Positions 26,533-36,365 are shown, counted from the first letter of the stretch. The stretch: 64,000 nucleotides of DNA from Streptomyces althioticus (GCA_014649355.1 BMSW01000011.1:178643-242642); one strand, 5' to 3'. Notes: generated by a model not told the origin, from the sequence alone. Numbers and translations: made by a program.

Positions 26533-26961
26533 ATGACGGCGAAGATCTCCTACGCCGACGTCGAGGTCGGCACCGAGCTGCCCGCGCAGACGTTCCCCGC
26601 GACGCGCGCCACCCTCGTCCAGTACGCGGGAGCCTCCGGCGACTTCAACCCCATCCACTGGAACGAGCGGTTCGCCAAGGAGGTGGGCCTCCCGGACGTC
26701 ATCGCGCACGGCATGTTCACCATGGCCGAGGCGATCCGCGTCGTGACCGACTGGGCGGGCGACCCGGGCGCGGTCGTCGAGTACGGCGTCCGCTTCACCC
26801 GCCCGGTCGTCGTCCCGGACGACGACAAGGGCGCCGTCATCGAGGTCAGCGGCAAGGTCGCCGCCAAGCTCGACGACAACACCGTGCGGGTGGACCTCGT
26901 CGCCACCAGTGCCGGGCAGAAGGTCCTGGGCGCCTCCCGGGCGGTCGTCCGGCTCGCCTGA
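26533..26961 (+). CDS. hadB: FAS-II 3-hydroxyacyl-ACP dehydratase subunit B (catalytic)
   Basis: The 142-residue MaoC-like protein carries the hydratase-2 motif SGDFNPIHWN, with catalytic D37 and H42. It pairs with HadA to form the active heterodimer. I chose the ATG at 26533, with GGAGG 13 bases upstream; the GTG at 26521 would overlap the hadA stop but leaves only one base after that same ribosome site. A protein start at MTAKISYADVE also fits the family better. Confidence 0.9.
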   Translation: MTAKISYADVEVGTELPAQTFPATRATLVQYAGASGDFNPIHWNERFAKEVGLPDVIAHGMFTMAEAIRVVTDWAGDPGAVVEYGVRFTRPVVVPDDDKGAVIEVSGKVAAKLDDNTVRVDLVATSAGQKVLGASRAVVRLA

Positions 26962-27005
26962 ACCGGACCCGACGGCGGGGGAGCGGGGGCGGCGGCGCCG
27001 TCTCG

Positions 27006-27018
27006 TAGTCTTGAGCCC

Positions 27019-27021
<3 letters not shown>
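27006..27021 (+). promoter_or_regulatory. possible leaderless promoter of murB
   Basis: TAGTCT at 27006-27011 lies seven bases ahead of the murB GTG, the spacing of a -10 box from a transcript that starts on the start codon. There is no Shine-Dalgarno in the window before the GTG. A -35 box is not convincing. Confidence 0.45.
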
Positions 27022-28074
<1,053 letters not shown>

Positions 28075-28136
28075 CCGCGAACTCCGTTGCCAAAGGGCTC
28101 ACACGGCCGTGACCATGGGCCGGTGAGGCTCCCCGC

Positions 28137-28843
28137 ATGCAGCTGAGACTGCTCCAGTACCGGCCCCGCACAGGGCCGCACGAACACCGTGTCGTCCAGC
28201 CGCACCGGCCGCTGCGCCACACGTCGCTGTTCGCCCCCGAGCCCATCGGCCTGCTCCTCGGCGACCACGACGGGCTGAACCGCCTCGCCGGCCTGTTCTC
28301 TTCGCCGCGTACTCCCGCCGCACCGTCGTCCATGTGCCGCTGCGCGACACGGTGCCGCCCGACGAGGGCCAGGGGGAGCGTGTGGACCTCGTCGTGGCCC
28401 ACCACTCCTACGGACTGCGCCCGAGCCAGTGGCCGCGGCTGCGCCGCGCGCTGGGACAGGGCACGTCTCTGACCGTGCGGACCGACGAGGCGCGTACCGG
28501 CCGTGACGCGTCCGCCTGGCGCGAGCGCGCCGCGCTCCCCGGCTGCCGGGACGAACTGCGGCACGCCCTGCACGCCCGCACCTTCTTCCTCTTCGGCAGC
28601 CGGGATGTCTTCGCCGAGGCGGCCACGTCCTTCGCCTACGCGGCCGGCTGGGGGCCGAGTCAGAAGGGCGTCACGCAGGGACGGCTCGCGATGGTGTCGG
28701 CCCTTCCCGGCCTCGTCCAGCAACCGGGCGGAGGGCACCCGCACGAGGTCCTGATCTGCTACAAGGCGTATCCGCCCTACGCCCACTTCACCCCACCGGG
28801 GCGGTCAGCCAGGCGTCGACGTCGGACAGCAGCTTCTCCTTGA
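28137..28843 (+). pseudogene. frameshifted gene of unknown function
   Basis: Coding starts in one frame at ATG 28137 (MQLRLLQYRPRTGPHEHRVV) and passes, near 28296-28303, into a second frame that continues VVHVPLRDTVPPDEGQG through KAYPPYAHFTPPG to a stop at 28843. Reading TTCTCTTC as TTCTTC, that is removing two bases, restores one protein of about 235 residues. Both parts have normal codon use. I do not recognise the family. The gene overlaps the 3' end of the convergent add gene by about 55 bases, so its true end is uncertain. It may be a real mutation or a sequencing error. Confidence 0.6.
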
Positions 28844-29828
28844 CGTCCTCCGGCGCCGCCGAGCCCCGGATCGACTGCCGGGCCAGCTCGGCCAGCTCCG
28901 CGTCCGTGAAGTCGTGGTGCCGCCGCGCGATCTCGTACTGCGCCGCCAGCCGGGAGCCGAACAGCAGCGGGTCGTCCGCGCCCAGCGCCATCGGCACACC
29001 CGCGTCGAACAGCGTGCGCAGCGGCACGTCCGCCAGCTTGTCGTAGACGCCGAGGGCGACGTTCGACGCCGGGCACACCTCGCAGGTGACGCCCCGGTCC
29101 GCGAGCCGCTTCATCAGCCGCGGGTCGTCCGCCGCCCGCACGCCGTGGCCGATGCGGTGCGCGTCCAGGTCGTCCAGGCAGTCACGGACCGACGCCGGCC
29201 CGGCCAGTTCGCCGCCGTGCGGAGCCGACAGCAGCCCGCCGTCCCGGGCGATGGCGAACGCCCGGTCGAAGTCGCGGGCCATGCCGCGCCGCTCGTCGTT
29301 GGAGAGGCCGAAGCCGACGATCCCCCGGTCGGCGTAGCGCACGGCGAGGCGGGCCAGCGTGCGGGCGTCCAGGGGGTGCTTCATCCGGTTGGCGGCCACC
29401 AGCACCCGCATGCCGAGCCCGGTGTCACGGGACGCGGAGTCCACCGCGTCGAGGATGATCTCCAGGGCCGGGATCAGCCCGCCCAGCCGCGGCGCGTACG
29501 AGGTCGGGTCGACCTGGATCTCCAGCCAGCCGGAGCCGTCCCGGATGTCCTCCTCGGCCGCCTCCCGCACCAAGCGCTGGATGTCCTCGGGTGATCTGAT
29601 GCACGAGCGCGCCGCGTCGTACAGGCGCTGGAAGCGGAACCAGCCGCGTTCGTCCGTGGCCCGCAGCCGGGGCGGCTCCCCGCCGGTCAGGGCGTCGGTC
29701 AGCGCCTCCGGCAGGCGCACCCCATACTTGTCGGCCAGCTCCAGCAGGGTGCTGGGCCGCATGGACCCGGTGAAGTGCAGATGCAGGTGGGCCTTCGGCA
29801 GCTCAGAGACATCACGTACACGCTCCAT
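28788..29828 (-). CDS. add: adenosine deaminase
   Basis: The 346-residue zinc enzyme hydrolyses adenosine to inosine in purine salvage. Metal and substrate motifs are in order: HLHLHFTGS (residues 14-22), SAPHGGELAG (general acid Glu), HRIGHGVRA (third His), CPASNVALG and GADDPLLFGS (Asp pair). HFTG replaces the more usual HLDG or HLEG, a variation that other actinobacterial members share as far as I recall. The ATG at 29828 gives MERVRDVSELPK; the longer GTG/ATG options add little. Confidence 0.88.
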   Translation of the reverse strand: MERVRDVSELPKAHLHLHFTGSMRPSTLLELADKYGVRLPEALTDALTGGEPPRLRATDERGWFRFQRLYDAARSCIRSPEDIQRLVREAAEEDIRDGSGWLEIQVDPTSYAPRLGGLIPALEIILDAVDSASRDTGLGMRVLVAANRMKHPLDARTLARLAVRYADRGIVGFGLSNDERRGMARDFDRAFAIARDGGLLSAPHGGELAGPASVRDCLDDLDAHRIGHGVRAADDPRLMKRLADRGVTCEVCPASNVALGVYDKLADVPLRTLFDAGVPMALGADDPLLFGSRLAAQYEIARRHHDFTDAELAELARQSIRGSAAPEDVKEKLLSDVDAWLTAPVG

Positions 29829-29903
29829 CCGCCGATCCTGCCGCACGTCACCGCCGTCCCGGTAGCGCTTTCCCCGGACGTGGTCTTGCTCGCACAGACG
29901 ATC

Positions 29904-29934
29904 GGGGGCGCCCAGGCCAGTCCTGGGCGCCCCC
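29904..29934 (-). terminator. aspC terminator
   Basis: GGGGGCGCCCAGG at 29904-29916 pairs perfectly with CCTGGGCGCCCCC at 29922-29934. It lies 20 bases past the aspC stop (minus strand) and ahead of add. Confidence 0.85.
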
Positions 29935-29954
29935 GGAGCGGAACGGAAGGGACG

Positions 29955-31181
29955 TCAGTCCCGCGCCTCCGCCAGCAGCTTCTGGATGCGGCTCACGCCC
30001 TCGACGAGGTCCTCGTCGCCCAGCGCGTAAGACAGCCGCAGGTAGCCCGGCGTGCCGAACGCCTCACCGGGGACCACCGCGACCTCGGCCTCCTCCAGGA
30101 TCAGCGCGGCCAGCTCGACCGTGTTCTGCGGGCGCTTGCCGCGGATCTCCTTGCCGACCAGCGCCTTCACCGACGGGTACGCGTAGAACGCGCCCTCGGG
30201 CTCGGGGCAGACCACGCCGTCGATCTCGTTGAGCATCCGCACGATGGTCTTGCGGCGGCGGTCGAACGCCTCACGCATCGTGGCGACCGCGTCCAGGTCG
30301 CCGGAGACGGCGGCGAGGGCGGCGGCCTGCGCGACGTTCGACACGTTCGACGTGGCGTGCGACTGAAGGTTGGTCGCGGCCTTCACGACGTCCTTCGGGC
30401 CGACGACCCACCCGACCCGCCAGCCGGTCATGGCGTACGTCTTGGCGACGCCGTTGACGACGACGCACTTGTCGGCCAGCTCGGGTACGACCACCGGCAG
30501 GGAGTGGAACTCGGCGTCCCCGTAGACCAGGTGCTCGTAGATCTCGTCCGTGAGGACCCACAGGCCCTTCTCGGCGGCCCAGCGGCCGATCTCCTCGATC
30601 TGCTCGCGGCTGTAGACGGCGCCGGTCGGGTTGGAGGGCGAGACGAACAGGAGAACCTTGGTGTTCTCCGTGCGGGCCGCCTCCAGCTGCTCCACGCTCA
30701 CCCGGTAGCCGGTGGTCTCGTCGGCGACGACCTCGACCGGGACACCGCCCGCCAGCCGGATCGACTCGGGGTACGTCGTCCAGTACGGCGCGGGGACGAT
30801 GACCTCGTCGCCCGGGTCGAGGATCGCGGCGAAGGCCTCGTAGATGGCCTGCTTGCCGCCGTTGGTGACCAGGATCTGGGCCGGGTCGACCTCGTAGCCG
30901 GAGTCGCGCAGCGTCTTGGCGGCGATCGCCTGCTTCAGCTCGGGCAGGCCGCCGGCCGGGGTGTACCGGTGGTACTTGGGGTTCTTGCAGGCCTCGATCG
31001 CGGCCTCGACGATGTAGTCCGGCGTCGGGAAGTCGGGCTCACCGGCGCCGAAGCCGATCACCGGTCGCCCGGCGGCCTTGAGGGCCTTGGCCTTGGCGTC
31101 CACGGCGAGGGTGGCGGACTCGGAGATCGCGCCGACTCGGGCGGAGACCCGGCGCTCGGTGGGAGGGGTTGCAGCGCTCAT
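29955..31181 (-). CDS. aspC: aspartate aminotransferase (class I PLP enzyme)
   Basis: The 408-residue transaminase moves the amino group between aspartate and 2-oxoglutarate. It contains GAGEPDFPTP, the substrate-side YTPAGGLPEL, SPSNPTGAVY, TDEIYEHLVYG and the PLP lysine K247 in VNGVAKTYAMTGWRVGW. The start MSAATPPTERR at 31181 is preferred over 31190 because it begins where family proteins usually do; neither has a strong ribosome site. Divergent from tRNA-Trp/secE. Confidence 0.93.
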   Translation of the reverse strand: MSAATPPTERRVSARVGAISESATLAVDAKAKALKAAGRPVIGFGAGEPDFPTPDYIVEAAIEACKNPKYHRYTPAGGLPELKQAIAAKTLRDSGYEVDPAQILVTNGGKQAIYEAFAAILDPGDEVIVPAPYWTTYPESIRLAGGVPVEVVADETTGYRVSVEQLEAARTENTKVLLFVSPSNPTGAVYSREQIEEIGRWAAEKGLWVLTDEIYEHLVYGDAEFHSLPVVVPELADKCVVVNGVAKTYAMTGWRVGWVVGPKDVVKAATNLQSHATSNVSNVAQAAALAAVSGDLDAVATMREAFDRRRKTIVRMLNEIDGVVCPEPEGAFYAYPSVKALVGKEIRGKRPQNTVELAALILEEAEVAVVPGEAFGTPGYLRLSYALGDEDLVEGVSRIQKLLAEARD

Positions 31182-31465
31182 GAGGCCCATCGTTCCAGAC
31201 ACGAAACACACTCGGCACAGCGGTTTCACGGACTGAACAACACCGGGCAAAGGGTGGAACACCAGTCCGCATCACGTGTCCGCGGGCGGTGTGGCCAGGA
31301 CGATCACCGGCCTTCGTGTGGCCGGTGAGCCCCCTCCCAGGCACTTTCTGTTCGACGCCCGGCCCAGGAACACGTACACTCTCACCTCGTTGGCCTTCAG
31401 CGGGCCGCGCTCAGCCGGTGCACACCAAGCACCCGGCCGGATGCGGTACGTTGGGGGACGCACAA

Positions 31466-31538
31466 AGGGTCGTAGCTCAATTGGTAGAGCACTGGTCTCC
31501 AAAACCAGCGGTTGGGGGTTCAAGTCCCTCCGGCCCTG
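31466..31538 (+). tRNA. tRNA-Trp (anticodon CCA)
   Basis: A 73-base cloverleaf with acceptor AGGGTCG/CGGCCCT (one T-G pair), discriminator G, anticodon stem CTGGT/ACCAG holding CTCCAAA, and T arm GGGGGTTCAAGTCCCTC. It sits directly upstream of secE, as in most actinobacteria. Confidence 0.97.
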
Positions 31539-31646
31539 CTACACACACCTTCGCCAGGATGTGTGCGCATGTACGTACAGCAATGCACCGCCGTGCGGCT
31601 CAGACCGGGCGCGGCACGGCCACGACCCGGAATCAGGTGAGGACGA

Positions 31647-31916
31647 GTGACGGACGCCGTGGGCTCCATCGACATGCCTGATGCCCAGGAGAAGAAGCCC
31701 CGCAAGGGCGGCAAGCGTGCCAAGAAGGGCCCTCTGAAGCGTCTCGCGCTCTTCTACCGCCAGATCGTCGCGGAACTCCGCAAGGTCGTCTGGCCCACGC
31801 GCAACCAGCTGACGTCGTACACGACCGCGGTGATCGTCTTCGTGGTCCTGATGATCGGCCTGATCACCCTGATCGACTATGGCCTCAGCAACGCCGCCAA
31901 GTACGTCTTCGGCTGA
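31647..31916 (+). CDS. secE: preprotein translocase subunit SecE
   Basis: The 89-residue single-span subunit clamps SecY in the Sec translocon. A lysine-rich N terminus (KKPRKGGKRAKKGPLKR) precedes the amphipathic LFYRQIVAELRKVVWPTRNQL motif (given in parts) and one transmembrane helix from about residue 60 to 80. GTG start at 31647 after GAGGACGA. It is cotranscribed with nusG; a hairpin lies between them. Confidence 0.95.
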   Translation: MTDAVGSIDMPDAQEKKPRKGGKRAKKGPLKRLALFYRQIVAELRKVVWPTRNQLTSYTTAVIVFVVLMIGLITLIDYGLSNAAKYVFG

Positions 31917-31923
31917 TCCCCGA

Positions 31924-31959
31924 GCGAAGAGCGCCGAGGTACCCGGCGCTCCTTTCGCA
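31924..31959 (+). terminator. hairpin between secE and nusG
   Basis: AGCGCCG and CGGCGCT form an inner stem and GCGAA/TTCGC an outer one. There is no T tract; it may be an attenuator or mRNA-processing structure. Confidence 0.45.
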
Positions 31960-31996
31960 TGTTCCACCCCTATGTATCCAGGAAGAAGCAGCCACC

Positions 31997-32839
31997 GTGT
32001 CTGACCCGAACGTGAACGACGCCGTCGAGCCTTACGGCGAAGGGGCCGAGTCCGCCGAGGACGCGCTCGCCGCCGTCGAGGCCGCGGACGTCGAGGACAC
32101 CGAGGCCTCCGCCGAGGCCGAGGCTGCCGACACCACCGACGCCGACGCCACCGACACCGAGGCCGCGGACGAGGAGTCCGCCGAGGCCACGGAAGAGGCC
32201 GAGGCCGAGCCGGAGGACGACCGCGACCCGGTCGAGAAGCTCCGCGAGGAACTGCGGACGCTCCCCGGCGAGTGGTACGTCATCCACACCTACGCGGGCT
32301 ACGAGAACCGCGTGAAGACCAACCTCGAGCAGCGCGCCGTCTCGCTCAACGTCGAGGACTACATCTTCCAGGCCGAGGTGCCGCAGGAAGAGGTCGTCCA
32401 GATCAAGAACGGCGACCGCAAGACGATCAAGCAGAACAAGCTCCCGGGCTACGTCCTGGTCCGCATGGACCTGACGAACGAGTCCTGGGGCGTCGTCCGC
32501 AACACCCCGGGTGTCACCGGCTTCGTGGGCAACGCCTACGACCCCTACCCGCTGACGCTGGACGAGATCGTCAAGATGCTCGCCCCGGAGGCCGAGGAGA
32601 AGGCCGCCCGCGAGGCCGCCGAGGCCGAGGGCAAGCCGGCTCCGCAGCGCAAGGTCGAGGTCCAGGTGCTGGACTTCGAGGTCGGCGACTCGGTCACCGT
32701 CACCGACGGCCCGTTCGCCACGCTGCAGGCGACCATCAACGAGATCAACCCCGACTCCAAGAAGGTCAAGGGCCTGGTGGAGATCTTCGGCCGCGAGACG
32801 CCGGTCGAGCTCTCCTTCGACCAGATCCAGAAGAACTAG
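31997..32839 (+). CDS. nusG: transcription termination/antitermination factor NusG
   Basis: The 280-residue factor binds RNA polymerase and links it to Rho and ribosomes. The first 85 residues are an acidic Glu/Asp/Ala extension. The NGN domain follows (EWYVIHTYAGYENRVKTNLEQR, in parts), then an insert EEKAAREAAEAEGKPAPQRK and the KOW domain (FEVGDSVTVTDGPFATLQATI). The long acidic N terminus is common in Streptomyces NusG. GTG at 31997, preceded by AGGAAGAAG. Confidence 0.95.
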   Translation: MSDPNVNDAVEPYGEGAESAEDALAAVEAADVEDTEASAEAEAADTTDADATDTEAADEESAEATEEAEAEPEDDRDPVEKLREELRTLPGEWYVIHTYAGYENRVKTNLEQRAVSLNVEDYIFQAEVPQEEVVQIKNGDRKTIKQNKLPGYVLVRMDLTNESWGVVRNTPGVTGFVGNAYDPYPLTLDEIVKMLAPEAEEKAAREAAEAEGKPAPQRKVEVQVLDFEVGDSVTVTDGPFATLQATINEINPDSKKVKGLVEIFGRETPVELSFDQIQKN

Positions 32840-32870
32840 CCTTCTGGACCGGCTGATTCACAGCTTCCGC

Positions 32871-32908
32871 GCAGGTCAGGCGAACGCTCGCGCGTTTGTC
32901 TGACCTGC
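32871..32908 (+). terminator. nusG terminator
   Basis: GCAGGTCAG (32871-32879) pairs with CTGACCTGC (32900-32908) and TCGGTTTTTGG follows, so it ends in a U tract. Confidence 0.8.
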
Positions 32909-32915
32909 TCGGTTT

Positions 32916-32943
32916 TTGGCCGCGCATCCATACCCGTTATCGT
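32916..32943 (+). promoter_or_regulatory. candidate rplK promoter
   Basis: TTGGCC at 32916-32921 and TATCGT at 32938-32943 are 16 bases apart and lie about 75 bases before the rplK ATG, directly after the nusG terminator. Confidence 0.4.
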
Positions 32944-33017
32944 TGTGCGGTATGCCTGCGTTCCGGAACTCTTCCGGGACCTGGGCAGGACCCGAATTCG
33001 AAAGGACCCGGAGAGCC

Positions 33018-33452
33018 ATGCCTCCCAAGAAGAAGAAGGTCACGGGGCTCATCAAGCTCCAGATCCAGGCCGGTGCCGCGAACCCGGCCCCGCCGGTCGG
33101 CCCCGCGCTGGGTCAGCACGGCGTCAACATCATGGAGTTCTGCAAGGCCTACAACGCCGCGACGGAGTCGCAGCGCGGTTGGGTCATCCCGGTGGAGATC
33201 ACGGTCTACGAGGACCGTTCCTTCACCTTCATCACGAAGACCCCGCCGGCCGCGAAGATGATCCTCAAGGCCGCGGGCGTGGAGAAGGGCTCCGGCGAGC
33301 CGCACAAGACCAAGGTCGCGAAGATCACCGCCGACCAGGTCCGTGAGATCGCCACGACCAAGATGCCCGACCTCAACGCCAACGACCTGGACGCCGCGTC
33401 GAAGATCATCGCCGGCACCGCCCGTTCCATGGGCATCACGGTCGAGGGCTGA
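33018..33452 (+). CDS. rplK: 50S ribosomal protein L11
   Basis: The 144-residue protein is part of the GTPase-associated centre and is needed for RelA activation. It has the N-terminal [22 protein letters not shown] and the C-terminal rRNA-binding [27 protein letters not shown] (in parts). ATG 33018 follows GGAGAG. It is cotranscribed with rplA. Confidence 0.97.
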
Positions 33453-33533
33453 CCTCCACCCCCGTAAGCCAAGCAGTAGTGGCAGGGCCGGCTCGGCCCG
33501 GACCACAACTCCTCGAACGCACAGGAGCTTTCA

Positions 33534-34259
33534 GTGAGCAAGCGCAGCAAGTCTCTCCGCGCTGCGGACGCCAAGATCGACCGGGAGAAGCAGTACGCCC
33601 CGCTCGAGGCCGTCCGTCTCGCCAAGGAGACGTCCACGACCAAGTTCGACGGCACCGTCGAGGTCGCCTTCCGTCTGGGTGTCGACCCGCGCAAGGCCGA
33701 CCAGATGGTCCGTGGCACCGTGAACCTCCCGCACGGCACCGGTAAGACCGCCCGGGTCCTGGTCTTCGCGACCGGTGACCGTGCCGAGGCCGCGCGTGCC
33801 GCGGGCGCCGACATCGTCGGCGCCGACGAACTGATCGACGAGGTGTCGAAGGGCCGTCTGGACTTCGACGCCGTCGTCGCCACCCCGGACCTCATGGGCA
33901 AGGTCGGCCGCCTCGGCCGCGTGCTCGGTCCCCGTGGTCTGATGCCGAACCCGAAGACCGGCACCGTGACCCCGGACGTCGCCAAGGCTGTCAACGACAT
34001 CAAGGGCGGCAAGATCGAGTTCCGTGTCGACAAGCACGCGAACCTGCACTTCATCATCGGCAAGACGTCGTTCGACGACACCAAGCTGGTGGAGAACTAC
34101 GGCGCGGCCCTGGAGGAGATCCTCCGTCTGAAGCCGTCCGCCGCCAAGGGTCGCTACATCAAGAAGGCCGCCATCAGCACCACGATGGGCCCCGGCATCC
34201 CGCTCGACCCGAACCGCACCCGCAACCTCCTCGTCGAGGAGGACCCGGCCGCCGTCTGA
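33534..34259 (+). CDS. rplA: 50S ribosomal protein L1
   Basis: The 241-residue protein forms the L1 stalk and in many bacteria represses its own operon. Signatures include GTVNLPHGTGKTARVLVFATG and GRVLGPRGLMPNPKTGTV. GTG start 33534 preceded by AGGAG. A U-tract terminator follows, then a lipoprotein gene. Confidence 0.97.
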   Translation: MSKRSKSLRAADAKIDREKQYAPLEAVRLAKETSTTKFDGTVEVAFRLGVDPRKADQMVRGTVNLPHGTGKTARVLVFATGDRAEAARAAGADIVGADELIDEVSKGRLDFDAVVATPDLMGKVGRLGRVLGPRGLMPNPKTGTVTPDVAKAVNDIKGGKIEFRVDKHANLHFIIGKTSFDDTKLVENYGAALEEILRLKPSAAKGRYIKKAAISTTMGPGIPLDPNRTRNLLVEEDPAAV

Positions 34260-34306
34260 GCAGCCGGGTGAGCCGGCCGACGGCCGGACTCGCGCACGCG
34301 TGACAG

Positions 34307-34346
34307 AACCCGTCCTCGCGCCCAACTCGGGCGCGGGGACGGGTTT
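34307..34346 (+). terminator. rplKA terminator
   Basis: AACCCGTCCTCGCGCCC pairs with GGGCGCGGGGACGGGTT around AACTC, with one mismatch, and six T's follow. This is a textbook intrinsic terminator. Confidence 0.93.
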
Positions 34347-34430
34347 TTTCGTACGTCTGTGTCGGTGCGGTGGGTTACCGTTCACAGGAATCACATACGA
34401 AGTAAGCCGAAACATCAGGGGTGGGTATTC

Positions 34431-35372
34431 ATGGCCATGGCCGCATGGAAGCGCGCGGGTGTCTGTCTGACGGCCGCGGCGGTCGTCGTGGGCCTGGCGG
34501 GGTGCCAGGACGGTGACGGGGGCGGGAGCAAGAAGGCCGCGGGCTCGTCAGGCTCCAAGGCGCAAACGCAGAACGAGGCGACGGAGGTCCTTCAGGCGGC
34601 CTTCAAGAAGACCTCCGAGGCGAAGTCCTCGAAGGTTCGGATGACGATGACCATGCCGGCCGGGCTGGACGGCGGCGGCACCATGGAGATGTCCGGGGTG
34701 CAGGGGTGGGACCCGGCGGTCATGGACGTCACCATGAAGGGCTCCGCCCTCACCGCGGGCGCCCCGGGCGGGCCCCAGCAGGTCCGCATGATCATGCTGG
34801 ACGGTGCCATGTACATGGACATGGGTGCCGAGCAGGCCGCGCAGATGGACGGCAAGCGCTGGATGAAGATGGACTTCAAGGCCCTCGCCGACGCGACCGG
34901 TGACCCTGAGGTCCAGAAGCAGATGACCGGCGGCCTGGAGAACATGAACCAGGACCCGGCGCAGCAGCTCGCCCTGCTGCTGGGCTCGCCCAGCTTGAAG
35001 CACGTGGGCCCGGACAAGGTCGACGGCGTCGAGACGCAGCACTACAAGGGCAGGCTGACGGTCGAGGAGATGCTCGACACCAACAAGGCGCTCGACGGGC
35101 TGTTCACCAAGGCGGAGCGCGAGCAGCTCGTCGCCAACATGAAGAAGACGGGCCTGAAGGGCTACGACACGGAGGTCTGGGTCAACGAGGACAGCTACCC
35201 GGCCAAGATGGTCGTCGGCATGACCATGACCGAGGGCACGATGAAGATGACCGCCCACTACTCCGACTACGGCGCCAAGGCCGAGGTCAAGGCGCCGGCC
35301 GCGGGCGAGACCTTCGACTTCATGGAGCTGATGAAGGAGCTGGAGTCGCTGGGCGCGGGGGCGGCTTCCTAG
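34431..35372 (+). CDS. secreted lipoprotein, LppX/LprG-like
   Basis: The 313-residue protein has a lipoprotein signal peptide ending in lipobox LAGC (Cys near residue 25). The mature part begins with a Gly/Lys/Ser-rich linker. The rest is a Met-rich beta structure (TMTMPAGLDGGGTMEMSG; KMVVGMTMTEGTMKMTAHYS), which suggests a curved-sheet fold that binds a hydrophobic ligand, as in LppX/LprG-type lipoproteins. This is inference from pattern. It sits alone between rplA and rplJ with its own terminators, and its position in a ribosomal cluster seems to be a stable Streptomyces feature rather than a fresh insertion. ATG 34431; the ATG at 34437 is possible. Confidence 0.8.
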   Translation: MAMAAWKRAGVCLTAAAVVVGLAGCQDGDGGGSKKAAGSSGSKAQTQNEATEVLQAAFKKTSEAKSSKVRMTMTMPAGLDGGGTMEMSGVQGWDPAVMDVTMKGSALTAGAPGGPQQVRMIMLDGAMYMDMGAEQAAQMDGKRWMKMDFKALADATGDPEVQKQMTGGLENMNQDPAQQLALLLGSPSLKHVGPDKVDGVETQHYKGRLTVEEMLDTNKALDGLFTKAEREQLVANMKKTGLKGYDTEVWVNEDSYPAKMVVGMTMTEGTMKMTAHYSDYGAKAEVKAPAAGETFDFMELMKELESLGAGAAS

Positions 35373-35398
35373 CCCCCCGAGCCGGCCTGTGAGCCGTC

Positions 35399-35429
35399 GG
35401 CTCCCGGCGCCGAGGACGCGTCGGGAGCC
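35399..35429 (+). terminator. terminator after the lipoprotein gene
   Basis: GGCTCCCG (35399-35406) pairs with CGGGAGCC (35422-35429), 27 bases after the stop. Confidence 0.6.
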
Positions 35430-35443
35430 CCCGGTCGGCCGAT

Positions 35444-35473
35444 TTGCCTGACGCCGATCCGGTCACGTACTCT
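35444..35473 (+). promoter_or_regulatory. promoter of rplJL
   Basis: TTGCCT at 35444-35449 and TACTCT at 35468-35473 are 18 bases apart, giving a start near 35480 and a 240-base leader. Confidence 0.6.
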
Positions 35474-35479
35474 TCCGAG

Positions 35480-35700
35480 GAAGCCAAAGACCGCTGGTCG
35501 TTGCCGTGCGCTCGTAAGAGGGTGCGGTGGCCGAAGGATCCGCTGAACTGCGGACGACCCGCGCAGGTGTCAGTGGAAGAGTTCCCGGAAGGCCGCCGCC
35601 GCAAGGCGCGGAGATCCGGTTGAGCTTCGCCCCGTGCGCCTGCGCCCGGGGCGTTTCGTTTTCCCCAGTCCTCCTTCGGGTCCGCGCGGTCCGAATCACC
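35480..35700 (+). ncRNA. L10 leader with attenuator hairpin
   Basis: The untranslated leader of rplJL contains structured blocks (AAGACCGCTGGTCG near the start; AAGGCCGCCGCCGCAAGGCGCGG) of the kind bound by the L10-L7/L12 complex for autoregulation. At its end CGCCCCG (35628-35634) pairs with CGGGGCG (35647-35653), followed by TTTCGTTTTCC, a terminator-like attenuator. The L10 leader assignment rests on position and layout; a covariance search would decide it. Confidence 0.65.
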
Positions 35701-35720
35701 CGGAAGGAGGCCGAGGCTCT

Positions 35721-36251
35721 ATGGCGAGGCCCGACAAGGCTGCCGCGGTTGCCGAGCTGACGGACAAGTTCCGCAGCTCCAACGCCGCCGTGCTGACCGA
35801 GTACCGCGGTCTCACCGTGGCGCAGCTCAAGACGCTGCGTCGTTCGCTCGGTGAGAACGCCCAGTACGCCGTGGTGAAGAACACGCTGACCAAGATTGCG
35901 GCCAACGAGGCCGGGATCACGCTCGACGACCAGCTCTTCGCTGGCCCGACGGCGGTCGCCTTCGTCACCGGTGACCCGGTGGAGTCGGCGAAGGGTCTTC
36001 GTGACTTCGCCAAGGACAACCCGAATCTCGTCATCAAGGGCGGTGTCCTTGACGGCAAGGCGATGTCCGCCGACGAGATCAAGAAGCTCGCGGACCTCGA
36101 GTCCCGCGAGGTGCTGCTCTCCAAGCTGGCCGGTGCCTTCAAGGCGAAGCAGTCCCAGGCTGCCTCCGTCTTCCAGGCGCTGCCGTCGAAGCTCGTCCGC
36201 ACCGTGGACGCGCTCCGTGCCAAGCAGGACGAGCAGGGCGGTGCCGAGTAA
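35721..36251 (+). CDS. rplJ: 50S ribosomal protein L10
   Basis: The 176-residue protein anchors the L7/L12 dimers to the ribosome and autoregulates through the leader. The N-terminal RNA-binding domain contains SNAAVLTEYRGLTVAQLKTLR and KNTLTKIA; the C-terminal helix ends in the L12-binding DALRAKQDEQGGAE. ATG 35721 after GGAAGGAGG. Cotranscribed with rplL. Confidence 0.97.
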   Translation: MARPDKAAAVAELTDKFRSSNAAVLTEYRGLTVAQLKTLRRSLGENAQYAVVKNTLTKIAANEAGITLDDQLFAGPTAVAFVTGDPVESAKGLRDFAKDNPNLVIKGGVLDGKAMSADEIKKLADLESREVLLSKLAGAFKAKQSQAASVFQALPSKLVRTVDALRAKQDEQGGAE

Positions 36252-36365
36252 TTCGGCTCGCTTTCCGGCCCTCACCGCATGAGGTGAGGACCGATGCGGG
36301 CCCGAGTAACGCCCGCCTCACCCAGTACACCCGGCACCTGCCGATTTAGTGGAAGGACCGCCATC

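Noticed and set aside
34359..34430. Longer start for the lipoprotein gene
   Set aside because: Extension would place 24 residues before the signal peptide and bury the lipobox too deep.
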